A DNA stretch of 34,168 nucleotides. It comes from an uncultured Clostridia bacterium. GTDB lineage: Bacteria > Bacillota > Clostridia > TANB77 > CAG-508. How positions within the stretch are numbered: the stretch's first letter is position 1; the number at the start of each line of letters is the position of its first letter. Below are positions 8,036-16,649 of the stretch, one piece after another. A model generated the notes under the pieces. That model saw only the letters and a program-made list of their open reading frames with translations, searched no databases and was not told where the DNA came from. The stretch lies in contig CALXME010000016.1 in the NCBI GenBank assembly GCA_944389395.1, positions 1 through 34,168 on the forward strand. The letters are read 5' to 3'. A program made the translations under genes and the position numbers.

Positions 8036-8717
8036 CTGTTTGAATTTGTTTCAATTCTTCTTTTGTATATCCCTTTTCAAATGTTGCATTTTTTATTTTA
8101 TCTAATTCTTCTCCTGTTCTTCTTAAAAAGTCTACAGCATCACTTTTGTATTGTAACTGTCTACTTAATGTTTCTGTGATTTTATGTTCAAAAGCAAGTT
8201 GAATTAATTTTTTCTCTGAACATCCCATCACAGCAGATAAAATATTAACAGCAAATGTTAAATTACCATATCCTAAAGTTTCTGCACGATAATCTTTTAA
8301 TTGTTGTTTATTTTTTCCAAAGCTTGTTCTATTTGAAGCTACTTCTGTTAATGCTTCATTCCATCCTTCAGTTATTCCTTCTTGTCCTTTATTGCTATTT
8401 AATTGATGATACATTTCATGATTTATGACATGTAAAAGATATTCATATACTTCTGGTCTATCTTCTTTTTGTACTGTTTTTATAATTTTTTTATTAAGTC
8501 TTAATTCTTCCCCTCTTTTTGCCAGTCCAAATCCCCATTTAACATTATCTGGCATTTTTCCTACTTTTACTTTGGGACAGTTTTTAATAAATAGTTCTAC
8601 ATATTCTGATGATAAATTATATTCTGTTATTGCTCTTGTTATTAACTCTTGAAAAATAGGAGCATATTCTCCATATCTTTCTTCTGTTATCAAGGCTTTT
8701 GCTTTTTCATTTATCAT
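8004..8717 (-). CDS. Putative HExxH metallopeptidase, N-terminal part of a CGG-frameshifted gene
   Basis: The 237-aa ORF contains a zinc-protease motif: LHVINHEMYHQL, with HEMYH at residues 100-104, followed 17-21 residues later by GWNEALTEVAS, whose Glu could be the third zinc ligand as in gluzincins. There is no signal peptide or membrane helix, so it should act in the cytoplasm. I cannot place it in a named family. The frame ends YVL-CGG-TAA; skipping the C of CGG fuses it in frame to the downstream 318-aa ORF (VL-G-KDLLNLQ). AAAGGATG 10 nt before the ATG and a SigA-type promoter upstream support the start. Substrate unknown. Confidence 0.75.
   Translation of the reverse strand: MINEKAKALITEERYGEYAPIFQELITRAITEYNLSSEYVELFIKNCPKVKVGKMPDNVKWGFGLAKRGEELRLNKKIIKTVQKEDRPEVYEYLLHVINHEMYHQLNSNKGQEGITEGWNEALTEVASNRTSFGKNKQQLKDYRAETLGYGNLTFAVNILSAVMGCSEKKLIQLAFEHKITETLSRQLQYKSDAVDFLRRTGEELDKIKNATFEKGYTKEELKQIQTDAYHKIYVLR
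8006..8009 (-). other. Putative +1 frameshift site CGGT (metallopeptidase)
   Basis: The zero frame reads GTT-TTA-CGG-TAA. Skipping the C reads GGT (Gly) and joins the two long overlapping ORFs. This CGG is one of only four in-frame CGG codons I find in the window, all at frame breaks. Confidence 0.65.
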
Positions 8718-8754
8718 TTTTCTTCATCCTTTGCAATATAATTATTATGGTTTT

Positions 8755-8783
8755 ATTTTACTCTATTTATAAAAAAAATGCAA
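8755..8783 (-). promoter_or_regulatory. SigA-type promoter of the metallopeptidase gene
   Basis: Minus strand: TTGCAT (8778-8783), 17-bp spacer, TAAAAT (8755-8760), about 38 bp before the ATG at 8717. Confidence 0.5.
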
Positions 8784-8824
8784 TATTTTTATTTTCTTAC
8801 ATCTTCTATTATATAATACAACAA

Positions 8825-8861
8825 AATTAAAAGCTTGAGCTTTTTTCTCAAACTTTTAATT
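8825..8861 (-). terminator. Terminator of the sigma/DUF4362 unit
   Basis: Arms 8825-8839 and 8847-8861 pair over 15 bp with one mismatch around a 7-nt loop. The stem overlaps the stop codon of the DUF4362 gene and is followed on the minus strand by a short T-rich stretch. Confidence 0.65.
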
Positions 8862-9848
8862 TCTTATACCATATGTATAAGTCACCATATTTCCCTCTAT
8901 TCCTGTTAAAATCATTCCTGGCATTCCAATATACACATCTTGATTTCCATCTAAGCGATAACATTTTAAAATAGAATAATTTGGATAAAAATATATCACA
9001 CTTCCTCCATCACTATATTCTGCTGGTGTTTCTATTTTTCCGGCTTGTTCATCTAAAATGCATTGATGTAAAATATTTTCCATTGTTATTTTATCTTGAT
9101 TTATTGCATCTTCTAAATTCAAAGTTTCTTCCCCTAATTTTATTTTTACATCTCCTCCAAATGTATATACATTATATTTAACTTTATCTCCTTTTTCGAT
9201 TATCTTTTCTATTCCTAAATCTTTTCTTTGCAAATATTCTAATTCAAAAGGTATGTTATTTTCCACTTTAAATGTATAGGCACAAATATAGACTCTACTA
9301 TCAAACTCTTCTTTTTTATTTTCCAAATATACTCTTTTTGTAGTTTTGTATTCTTCTTGTATAATTTGGTATTCTTGACTCGAATATGTTTTTTCTTCTA
9401 TTTTTCTACTCTCTTCACTAGCAAACTTATCTCTTGTATTATCTGTTTTAAGTTGTATCATGCCTTCTTTGGTCAATTCCACATCTGTTATGATTTCATC
9501 TCCTTCTTCTGTAAATTCAATAATTCTCATTTTATCAGGTATATTTTGGTTTATATTTTTGATTCCTTGTTCTAGTTTTCCTACATTATATACTTCGTTA
9601 CTAATCACAATACATCCATCTTGCACTGCTTCTTCTACTTCATAATTTTCTGGTAATTCTTCTAAATCGACATACTCTTGTACTAGTGGTTCTTGATTTT
9701 GTATTTCTTCCTTTTTTACTTCATTATTTTCCCATTTTACTTTTTGCTGTTCTTCTGTAATATGATATACTGTAAAAAATAACATAATCGATAATATCAC
9801 AATAATGATTATACTGATGATAGATGTTTTATTTTTCATTTTCATCAT
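8856..9848 (-). CDS. Membrane-anchored DUF4362-domain protein
   Basis: The 330-aa protein starts with a basic stretch and one membrane helix (about 8-28), so residues ~30-330 should be outside the cell. Residues ~62-150 resemble DUF4362: ENYEVEEAVQDGCIVIS…GKLEQGIKNI…KMRIIEFTEEGDEIITDVEL…TDNTRDKFA. The C-terminal part (about 190-315) has a second conserved-looking block: FGGDVKIKLGEETLNLEDAI, KITMENILHQ, DGGSVIYFYPNYSILKCYRL and DGNQDVYIG. Function of both modules is unknown. The gene starts 3 nt after the stop of the sigma-factor fusion gene, so the two are coupled; it may work with the extracellular part of that protein, but this is inference. Confidence 0.75.
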   Translation of the reverse strand: MMKMKNKTSIISIIIIVILSIMLFFTVYHITEEQQKVKWENNEVKKEEIQNQEPLVQEYVDLEELPENYEVEEAVQDGCIVISNEVYNVGKLEQGIKNINQNIPDKMRIIEFTEEGDEIITDVELTKEGMIQLKTDNTRDKFASEESRKIEEKTYSSQEYQIIQEEYKTTKRVYLENKKEEFDSRVYICAYTFKVENNIPFELEYLQRKDLGIEKIIEKGDKVKYNVYTFGGDVKIKLGEETLNLEDAINQDKITMENILHQCILDEQAGKIETPAEYSDGGSVIYFYPNYSILKCYRLDGNQDVYIGMPGMILTGIEGNMVTYTYGIRN

Positions 9849-9851
9849 CTC

Positions 9852-11477
9852 CTATTCTTCTATTTCCATGATTTCTGTACTATTTACTTTTAATGCTAAA
9901 TATGGTTTTTGTTTATCTTTTTCTTTTAAAAACAAGATAAAGTCATTATCAAAGTCAAATTGCCTTTCTTCTGCCATATTGATTTCAGTTGATTTTCTTA
10001 AATCTTGTATAATTCCTTCACTTATTACTCCTCCACCTGTTTCATCTAGAGAAAATTTTATAGTTTGCAAAGCTGTTACAATATATCCTCCTTCTTTTCT
10101 TTTTATCTGTTTTCCACATAATTCTTCATAATTAACAACAGTATCAACTTTCATATATGGAATTTTTAGTTCTTCCTCTTTTTGCATTTTTCTTTTTCCT
10201 TCGTATTTTTTAGTTTCTTCTTCTATTCTTTTTTCATATTCAGGAAATGTGTTATTCTCTTTTGTTTTGTATAAAATAATTTCTTCATTTTCCACCGTAT
10301 TTAATTGAATGGCAAATTCTTCTTTAGATTGATAGAATAATATTTCTACATTTTCTCGTGCTTTTGTAGCACTATTTTTATTTATCCCAAAATATTTTAC
10401 TTTTTGTTCTGATTGTTTGAAAGTTTCACTTTGTAATTGCTCAAAAGGGTGTACAAAATGAAAGTTTTTTACTAACATAGTATAAATGGTGTAACCTGGA
10501 GTTAAGTTAAAATTCATTTTTTCTAAAGTTTTCGTATTATCTATTTTAAATTTTTCATATACTTCTTTTTGGATTTTTTCTTTTAATTCTGGTTTTGTTT
10601 CTTCCAATATTAAGTAGTAATCTTTTTGTGATATGTCGTTTTTGGTAAAACTCCTTTGATTTAATTCTTCTACTAATGGTGTATTTCCTTCTTCGAATTC
10701 AACTTTTCCATTATCTGTTAGTTGTTCTGCTAATTCATTCCATGCCAGCTGAAAGGTTCCTACCCAAATTTGATTAGTATCTACTGATTGTATGTTACTT
10801 GTATAACTTGGTATTATTTTAGCTTGATAAGTTTGATAAATTTTATATCCTGCATATACTGCTCCTGATAATATTAAGGTAATACTTAAAATCCATATTA
10901 ATAGTTTTATTACTTTATTATTTTTTATTTCTACTACTTTTTCGTGAATTAGTAAATTTCTTAATTTCTTTTTAGCATTAAAGGCAAGATTTTTTATTTG
11001 TTTTTCTGTTTTTTCCATGATATATGCCGTTTCTTTATAAGATAACCCTTCGATTTGTGTAAGATAGATTACTAGTTGATATTCTGTTTTCATTTTTTGT
11101 ATTACTTTTCTGATTTTTGCTTGTCTTTCTTTTGTTAATATGACATCTTCTAGCCATTGTTCTTCTGGTATGTTTTCTTTATACTCTTCATAATTTTGCA
11201 ATTGCTCTTCTTGTTTTTGCTTTTTTAAATAATTAATAGTTCTATGTTTTGCAATGGTATATAGATATGTTTTAAAACTATATTCTGGATTATATATTTC
11301 TTTATGTTCTAAAAGATATATTACTACTTCTTGAAAAATATCTTGTGCCGTTTCTTTGTTTTTTACATATCTTGTAATAAAAAAGAGAAGATTGTTTTGA
11401 TATTTTTTTATTAATTTTTCTAGTGCTTTGTTATCTCCTTGTAGGTATTTTGTATATTGTATTTTATCTTCTTCCAT
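9852..11477 (-). CDS. ECF-type sigma factor fused to a membrane helix and extracellular domain
   Basis: The 541-aa protein is a fusion. Residues 1-180 are an ECF sigma-70 module: region 2 (FFITRYVKNKETAQDIFQEVVIYLLEH, then TYLYTIAKHRTINYLKK) and region 4 (YQLVIYLTQIEGLSYKETAYIM, ending IKNLAFNAKKKLRNLL). Residues ~190-211 form one membrane helix. Residues ~212-541 should be outside; this part opens NQIWVGTFQLAWNELAEQL and ends with VSE-like hinge text (FSLDETGGGVISEG) and FDFDNDFILFL, which matches the serpin signature at most but not all positions. Ordinary ECF factors are ~180 aa and soluble, so this one is tethered and presumably needs a conformational or proteolytic signal. Serpin kinship is only suggested. 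It is co-transcribed with the DUF4362 gene; AAGGGAG precedes the ATG. Confidence 0.8.
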   Translation of the reverse strand: MEEDKIQYTKYLQGDNKALEKLIKKYQNNLLFFITRYVKNKETAQDIFQEVVIYLLEHKEIYNPEYSFKTYLYTIAKHRTINYLKKQKQEEQLQNYEEYKENIPEEQWLEDVILTKERQAKIRKVIQKMKTEYQLVIYLTQIEGLSYKETAYIMEKTEKQIKNLAFNAKKKLRNLLIHEKVVEIKNNKVIKLLIWILSITLILSGAVYAGYKIYQTYQAKIIPSYTSNIQSVDTNQIWVGTFQLAWNELAEQLTDNGKVEFEEGNTPLVEELNQRSFTKNDISQKDYYLILEETKPELKEKIQKEVYEKFKIDNTKTLEKMNFNLTPGYTIYTMLVKNFHFVHPFEQLQSETFKQSEQKVKYFGINKNSATKARENVEILFYQSKEEFAIQLNTVENEEIILYKTKENNTFPEYEKRIEEETKKYEGKRKMQKEEELKIPYMKVDTVVNYEELCGKQIKRKEGGYIVTALQTIKFSLDETGGGVISEGIIQDLRKSTEINMAEERQFDFDNDFILFLKEKDKQKPYLALKVNSTEIMEIEE

Positions 11478-11549
11478 TTTTGATTTCTCCCTTCTCTTTG
11501 GTGCTATTTTTTTTTGCTTATCTTATACCAATAATACAATGAAAAAAGA

Positions 11550-11588
11550 AAAAAGTCTAAGAAATTTTTATTTTTTCTTAAACTTTTT
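11550..11588 (-). terminator. Terminator after rubredoxin
   Basis: AAAAAGTCTAAGAAA (11550-11564) pairs with 11574-11588 over 15 bp with one mismatch. On the minus strand the hairpin starts 8 nt after the rubredoxin stop and ends in a T tract. It separates the flavodiiron/rubredoxin unit from the sigma gene. Confidence 0.75.
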
Positions 11589-11595
11589 CTTTTTA

Positions 11596-11733
11596 TTATT
11601 CTTCTACCTTTTCAAATAGATCCTTTCCAACTCCACATAAAGGACATGTCCAATCTTCTGGTAATTCCTCAAATTTTGTTCCTTCTGCTTCTTCATCATA
11701 AATATATCCACATACTGTACATCTATATTTCAC
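11596..11733 (-). CDS. Rubredoxin
   Basis: A 45-aa protein with GTG start: [17 protein letters not shown] at the N-terminus and [18 protein letters not shown] near the end, giving the two CxxC pairs (C5/C8 and C30/C33) that bind a single iron. Rubredoxin passes electrons from a reductase to the flavodiiron protein, which reduces oxygen to water or NO to N2O in anaerobes. GGAGGTGAATAAAA before the GTG is a strong ribosome site. It starts 2 nt after the flavodiiron stop, which fixes the functional pairing. Slightly shorter than the usual 52-54 aa at its C-terminus. Confidence 0.93.
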   Translation of the reverse strand: MKYRCTVCGYIYDEEAEGTKFEELPEDWTCPLCGVGKDLFEKVEE

Positions 11734-11735
11734 TT

Positions 11736-12917
11736 TTATTCACCTCCTATTTTATCTACTAATTCTTCCATTTCTTTTATGTTTTGCTCTTTTAAAGTTG
11801 CTTGAATTGTAATTATTGGTTCTATTATATCAATGTCTTTCATTTCTTGCAAGATATTTTTCATTACTTTTCCTGCTGATGGTGCCCAAGAACCATTTTC
11901 TATGATGGCTACTTTACGTTTTTGATAATTTCTTTCTTTTAGATATTTTAAGAAATGCTCCATTGGTGGAAATAAACCTGCATTATAGCTGGAAGATGCT
12001 ACTATTAATTTACTATAACGAAAAGCATCTTCTACCGCTTCTGCCATATCATCTGTTACTAAATTTGTTAAAATTACTTTTTTGTTTCCTTTTTCTTTTA
12101 ACATATTAGCTAACTTTTTAGTTGCTTCTAAAGTATTTCCATAAATAGAACTGCAAGCAATTAATATTCCTTCTTCTTCTGGTTCATAACGACTCCACAC
12201 ATCATATTTACCTATATAATAAGATAAATTTTCTTTTAAAATTGGTCCATGTAAAGGACAAATCATTTGTATATCTAGTGTAGTTGCTTTTTTTAATAAG
12301 GCTTGTACTTGCATTCCATATTTTCCAACAATGCCAAAATAGTATCTTCTGGCTTCACAAGTCCAATCTTCTTCTGTATCTAATGTTCCAAATTTTCCAA
12401 ATCCATCTGCTGAAAATAATATTTTTTCTGATTGTTCATAAGTTACCATGACTTCTGGCCAATGTACCATTGGTGCCATAAAAAATTGTAATGTATGTTT
12501 TCCTATGTTTAAAAGAGCTCCTTCTTTGACAATCACTTTTCTTTCTTCTAAATTTTCAATGGTAAAGAATTTTGGTAATATGTTAAATGTAATTGCATTT
12601 CCTACTATTTTCATCTTCGGATACTTTTTAGCAAGTACTCCTATGTTATAAGCATGGTCTGGTTCTAAGTGCGAAATTACTAAGTAATCTACTGTTTCTC
12701 CATTAAGTTGTTCTTCTAAATTATTTAACCATTGTTCTGATACATTTTTGTCTATAGTGTCCATTACTACATTTTTTTCGTCTTTTATTAGGTAAGAATT
12801 ATAGCTCATTCCATTTGGTACATGATATTGACCTTCAAATAATCTGATTTCTTTGTCATCTGCTCCTATATATTTAATTTGATTGGTTATTTCTACTTTT
12901 GGCATTTTTCTTTTCAT
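11736..12917 (-). CDS. Flavodiiron protein (A-type flavoprotein, O2/NO reductase)
   Basis: The 393-aa protein has a metallo-beta-lactamase-like N-terminal domain with the di-iron ligands HLEPDH (H83/E85/D87/H88), H152 in MVHWPE, D171 in SADGFG and H223 in PLHGP. A flavodoxin domain follows (about 249-390) with the FMN loop CSSIYGNT. Such enzymes detoxify oxygen or nitric oxide in anaerobes, using electrons from rubredoxin, encoded directly downstream. The start is uncertain: ATG at 12917 abuts AAAGG, whereas ATG at 12905 (MPKVEIT) has the same element ~12 nt away; family alignments would favour either within four residues. A consensus-like SigA promoter lies upstream. Confidence 0.93.
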   Translation of the reverse strand: MKRKMPKVEITNQIKYIGADDKEIRLFEGQYHVPNGMSYNSYLIKDEKNVVMDTIDKNVSEQWLNNLEEQLNGETVDYLVISHLEPDHAYNIGVLAKKYPKMKIVGNAITFNILPKFFTIENLEERKVIVKEGALLNIGKHTLQFFMAPMVHWPEVMVTYEQSEKILFSADGFGKFGTLDTEEDWTCEARRYYFGIVGKYGMQVQALLKKATTLDIQMICPLHGPILKENLSYYIGKYDVWSRYEPEEEGILIACSSIYGNTLEATKKLANMLKEKGNKKVILTNLVTDDMAEAVEDAFRYSKLIVASSSYNAGLFPPMEHFLKYLKERNYQKRKVAIIENGSWAPSAGKVMKNILQEMKDIDIIEPIITIQATLKEQNIKEMEELVDKIGGE

Positions 12918-12942
12918 CCTTTCTCTTTGATTATTTTGGTTT

Positions 12943-12971
12943 ATTATATCCTATATTTGTAATTTTATCAA
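12943..12971 (-). promoter_or_regulatory. SigA promoter of flavodiiron-rubredoxin
   Basis: Minus strand: TTGATA (12966-12971), 17-bp spacer, TATAAT (12943-12948), about 26 bp before the first possible ATG. Confidence 0.75.
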
Positions 12972-13020
12972 ACATTTTCTATTGTTTTTGTTAGATATTC
13001 TTAGAAATTTTATTATGGTT

Positions 13021-13172
13021 CACCCCTAGATACAATTATATTTTGTGAAATTACTTTGTAAGCGACCAAACGAGCGAATGCGAGTGCGATTGGAGCAACT
13101 TTCCTATTTTTTATTTTATGAAAGTTGCGACACACAAAGTAATTTCACAAAATATAATTGTATCTAGGGGTG
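13021..13172. repeat. MITE-like inverted-repeat element (39-bp perfect arms)
   Basis: Arms 13021-13059 (begins CACCCCTAGATACAATTA) and 13134-13172 are perfectly complementary over 39 bp. The 74-bp centre is locally GC-rich (GCGACC, CGAGCGAATGCGAGTGCG) and contains a nested hairpin GCAACTTTC/GAAAGTTGC. No ORF. It occupies most of the 333-bp gap between the flavodiiron start and the ABC permease stop. The flanks TATTATGG (left) and TATTATAGG (right) are near-duplicates and may be a target-site duplication, which is uncertain. Confidence 0.75.
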
Positions 13173-13208
13173 TATTATAGGTGGTTTTTTAACTTCTAGA
13201 GTACATTC

Positions 13209-13242
13209 AAAAAAGTTAGCATGTTTTTCTTTTCATGCTAAC
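13209..13242 (-). terminator. Terminator of the ABC transporter unit
   Basis: GTTAGCATG (13215-13223) pairs with CATGCTAAC (13234-13242). On the minus strand it follows the permease stop by 8 nt and is followed by six T (13209-13214). Confidence 0.85.
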
Positions 13243-13250
13243 CTCTTTTC

Positions 13251-15809
13251 TTAAATATTATCATTTCTAATAGTTTCAATAATATTTTGTTTATTAATTT
13301 TATTTAAAGAATATTTCATCGTTATAAATACAATGATGAAAACAAATAATACTGCAATTCCAATAGAAGTCCATGGTATTTGATAGGTTATTTCCATGGA
13401 AGTTCCAAAAGCCTTATATAATGCATAAGATAATAGCAATCCAATTGGTAGACCAATGATTAGTGATTTTAGTCCATAGAAAATACTTTCTAATCGAATC
13501 ATATTATTAAATTCTTTTCCAGTCATTCCTACAGATTTTAGCATTGCAAATTCTTTACTTCTTAATAACATATTGGTTGTAATAGTATTAAAGATATTAG
13601 TCACTCCTATTAATGTAATTACCGCTATAAATCCATAAACAAAGATATAAATGACGGTTCTTATGGCTTTTGTTTGTTTCATACTTTCATCATAATTAGT
13701 ATATTCTATATTTTCCATATTATCTAACATTTTACAAATTTCTTCTGGTTCTTCAGCTTGTATATACATATTACTTATTCTATAGTTTGGCATATAGTTT
13801 TGTAGAAATTCTTCTGTCACAATCAAACAATGTGTTCCTCTTCCTATTCCTATCGTTTGTTCTTCTCCTAGTCTTTTTAATATTTTTATTTCCATTTGTT
13901 TTTTATTTTCTATTGGGGTTTCTTCTTCTATTTCCGCTAAATTTTCTTGATAACATTTTATAGTTTCTCCTTCTTTGATTGTAAATTGATTAGCTGTTGC
14001 ATATTTGTTATCTTTATAATAAGATACATTATCTGCTAAGATTGCTCCTGTTTTTGCTTCTTCTTTCGAAATTCCTAATTTCTGTACTAATTCATTATAA
14101 TATTTATCTTCTATTGCGATTATCGGAATAGTCCTATCTAATTGACTTCCTCCATAGTATTGTGCAAGTTCTTTGTTATCATATTCTTTTCCAATGGTGA
14201 TATATGCCATTTTTTGGATTGAATATTGTTCAATTCCATCCATTTTACTAATTTCATTATATTGTTGTAAGTTCTTTTCATTTTCCTCTTCCTCTGACCT
14301 AACAACAATATTGTATCCTATATTTTCGTAATAATATATATCTGTAAATCCAAAAGCATATTGTATAATAGAAGTTAATGCTAAGAAAATCGCAATACTT
14401 ACCACAATAGAGATGACTGTTGTTCTATATTGTTTTTTACTTCTTTTTAAATTTTTGTAACTAATTAATCCTCCTATTTTGAATAATTTCTTTATCCATT
14501 TTGGAGCTTGTATTTTTTTGCGTTTTATTTTTATTTCTGTATTAGACCTAATCGCTTCTATCGGAGAAATTTTAGCTGCTTTTCTTGCTGGTATAATAGA
14601 AGATAAGTAAATAGTAACAATGGATAAAACCGTTCCTATTAAAATTGCCATCCAAGGGAAGTAAAATGTAAATTCCATATTAGCATATTCTCCAATTAAA
14701 TTTTGTACTAATAATACTAATATAAATACAGCTAGTAAGCTTCCTAAAATTCCTAGTGGAATAGCTATAACTCCTAAATAAAATGCTTCTTGTAATACAT
14801 TTCTTTTTATTTGTTTACTGGTTGCTCCAATACTTGCTAACATTCCATATTGGCGATATTTTTCAGTTATCATAATTCTAAAACTATTTCTAATGACAAA
14901 TACAGAAGAAAAAATGATGATAACTACTATGATTCCTACAACAACATATAATGTGGTTGCTATATTAGTTCTTTTTGATACTCCAGACCATCTTAATACA
15001 TCTCCATTTGTGATATATTCATAACTATTTTCTTCTCCATTTTGTTTACTGATTTCTTCAGTTATTTCATAAGCTTTTGTAACATCTTTATATTTGACTG
15101 AGATATCTACATTCTCTGTTATTTTATTTTCTGGTAGATATGTAATACATACTAAAAATGGTGCATAATATGGTTCTATTTCGCTAGAGGGTCTTTTCAT
15201 TATCCCTACAATTTTGTATTCTTTTTCTTCTCCTGTTAGTACAAATTTTTCTAATACTTGTTCGCCATCTTCTGTTGTTTCTAGTGGATTCATTGCTCCT
15301 AATTTTTCTTCTCCTGTACTAGAATATCTTTCCCCTATTTTTAAATGCATCATATCTCCTATTCGATATTCTTGATTACTATAATCTGTTGCTCTATCTT
15401 GTATTAAGATTTCATTTTCATTTTCTGGTAATCTTCCTTCTACTAATTGTATTCCATTATTTGTTAAAGCTTTTTCATCATATTGTTTAATTAACCAATA
15501 TCGATTATAGCTGTCTGGTAGTTTTTTTTCTATTTCTGCATATCCTAAATCTTGTGTGATGTAATAAGAATCTATTTGTCTATTTTCTGTAATATATTTT
15601 TGTTCTTCTTTTGGTATGTTATAAAAAGTAGCGTGATAATCTCCACTGGATTTAATAGCATCTTGTAATAATGATTGTTGAAAACTAGTTCCTAATCCAA
15701 AGGTAGCACAAATTAGTGCAGTAGATAACATGATTCCGATGATGGTAGTAATGGTTCTTTTTTTGTTTAATTTTAAATTACGTATTGTTAACTTTTTTAA
15801 TACATTCAT
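13251..15809 (-). CDS. ABC transporter permease, FtsX/MacB type
   Basis: About 852 aa, with two FtsX modules. One helix near the N-terminus (TIIGIMLSTALICATFGLG), a large extracellular domain (about 50-280), three helices (about 290-420), then a second helix (VVSIAIFLALTSIIQYAF), a second extracellular domain, and three C-terminal helices. This eight-helix layout is that of exporters or mechanotransmission proteins acting on lipoproteins, lipids or antimicrobial peptides, not nutrient importers. I chose ATG at 15809 (MNVLKKLTIRNLKLNKKRT) because AAAGGA lies 9 nt before it; an in-frame ATG at 15827 overlaps the ATPase gene. Paired with the ATPase just upstream and a two-component system, so likely a cell-envelope stress or antimicrobial-peptide response transporter. 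Confidence 0.9.
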   Translation of the reverse strand: MNVLKKLTIRNLKLNKKRTITTIIGIMLSTALICATFGLGTSFQQSLLQDAIKSSGDYHATFYNIPKEEQKYITENRQIDSYYITQDLGYAEIEKKLPDSYNRYWLIKQYDEKALTNNGIQLVEGRLPENENEILIQDRATDYSNQEYRIGDMMHLKIGERYSSTGEEKLGAMNPLETTEDGEQVLEKFVLTGEEKEYKIVGIMKRPSSEIEPYYAPFLVCITYLPENKITENVDISVKYKDVTKAYEITEEISKQNGEENSYEYITNGDVLRWSGVSKRTNIATTLYVVVGIIVVIIIFSSVFVIRNSFRIMITEKYRQYGMLASIGATSKQIKRNVLQEAFYLGVIAIPLGILGSLLAVFILVLLVQNLIGEYANMEFTFYFPWMAILIGTVLSIVTIYLSSIIPARKAAKISPIEAIRSNTEIKIKRKKIQAPKWIKKLFKIGGLISYKNLKRSKKQYRTTVISIVVSIAIFLALTSIIQYAFGFTDIYYYENIGYNIVVRSEEEENEKNLQQYNEISKMDGIEQYSIQKMAYITIGKEYDNKELAQYYGGSQLDRTIPIIAIEDKYYNELVQKLGISKEEAKTGAILADNVSYYKDNKYATANQFTIKEGETIKCYQENLAEIEEETPIENKKQMEIKILKRLGEEQTIGIGRGTHCLIVTEEFLQNYMPNYRISNMYIQAEEPEEICKMLDNMENIEYTNYDESMKQTKAIRTVIYIFVYGFIAVITLIGVTNIFNTITTNMLLRSKEFAMLKSVGMTGKEFNNMIRLESIFYGLKSLIIGLPIGLLLSYALYKAFGTSMEITYQIPWTSIGIAVLFVFIIVFITMKYSLNKINKQNIIETIRNDNI

Positions 15810-15810
15810 T

Positions 15811-16491
15811 TTAACCATTCCTTTCATCTTTGATTATTTTTCCATCTTCTATTGTAATAATTCTATCTGCTTCTAGTGCTATTTTTTCATCATGTGTAAT
15901 AACAATAACTGTTTGTTTATATTTTTTATTAGAAAGTTTCAATAAGGAAATAATCTCTTCTGATGCTTTGCTATCCAAATTTCCAGTTGGTTCATCAGCC
16001 AACATAATAGCTGGTGAATTAATAATCGCTCTTCCTATAGATACTCTTTGTTGTTGTCCACCTGATAGCTCATTTGGTAAATGTTTTTTTCTTTTCTCTA
16101 AACCTAATGTTTTTAATAAATCTTGTAATTTTTCTGGATTTACTTTTTGTTCATCTAAATCACATGGCAATGTAATGTTTTCTTCCACATTTAAAATAGG
16201 GATTAAGTTATAAAATTGATAGATAAGTCCTATTTGTCTTCTTCTAAAAATAGCTAAATTGTCATTACTTAATTGGTAGATGTCTTTTCCATCAATATAT
16301 ACTTTACCACTGGTTGGTCTATCTACTCCGCCTATTAAATGTAATAGTGTAGATTTTCCACTTCCTGAACTTCCAATAATTGCAACAAATTCTCCTTTTT
16401 CTACTTGAAAAGAAACATTGTCAACTGCTCTTACTTCATTTTCGCCTTTTCCATAAATTTTGTTTAAATTTTCTACTCTTAAAATTTCCAT
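15811..16491 (-). CDS. ABC transporter ATP-binding protein
   Basis: About 226 aa with Walker A IIGSSGSGKST (around 38-48), signature LSGGQQQR, Walker B IMLADEPTGNLD and the switch histidine in VIVITHD: a complete MacB/LolD-type ATPase that powers the FtsX permease encoded immediately downstream. I prefer ATG at 16491 (MEILRVENLNKIYG), 9 nt after AAAGG; the ATG at 16500 abuts that element. The gene has its own promoter region, with 11-bp-period direct repeats that look like a response-regulator operator, and lies 150 bp after the histidine kinase gene. Confidence 0.93.
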   Translation of the reverse strand: MEILRVENLNKIYGKGENEVRAVDNVSFQVEKGEFVAIIGSSGSGKSTLLHLIGGVDRPTSGKVYIDGKDIYQLSNDNLAIFRRRQIGLIYQFYNLIPILNVEENITLPCDLDEQKVNPEKLQDLLKTLGLEKRKKHLPNELSGGQQQRVSIGRAIINSPAIMLADEPTGNLDSKASEEIISLLKLSNKKYKQTVIVITHDEKIALEADRIITIEDGKIIKDERNG

Positions 16492-16578
16492 CTTTTCCAT
16501 CCTTTCTTGGTTACCTATTTTGAGCTACATAGTAGCATATTTTTTCTATTCTAGGTTAAAACACCGTCTTTTATGGTT

Positions 16579-16613
16579 ATAGTATAATAAATGAAAGTGA
16601 CTATCAAGTGACT
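16579..16613 (-). promoter_or_regulatory. ABC transporter promoter with OmpR-type direct-repeat operator
   Basis: On the minus strand AGTCACT occurs twice (16607-16613 and 16596-16602) with 4 bp between, an 11-bp period typical of OmpR/PhoB-family dimers. The repeats overlap a candidate -35 TTGATA (16602-16607) followed after 17 bp by TACTAT (16579-16584), or after 15 bp by TATACT. A diverged copy lies upstream of the response regulator (18589-18606). Activation by that regulator is inferred. Confidence 0.6.
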
Positions 16614-16649
16614 TTTTAATTAAAATATCTATATATAAGGTACTATCTA

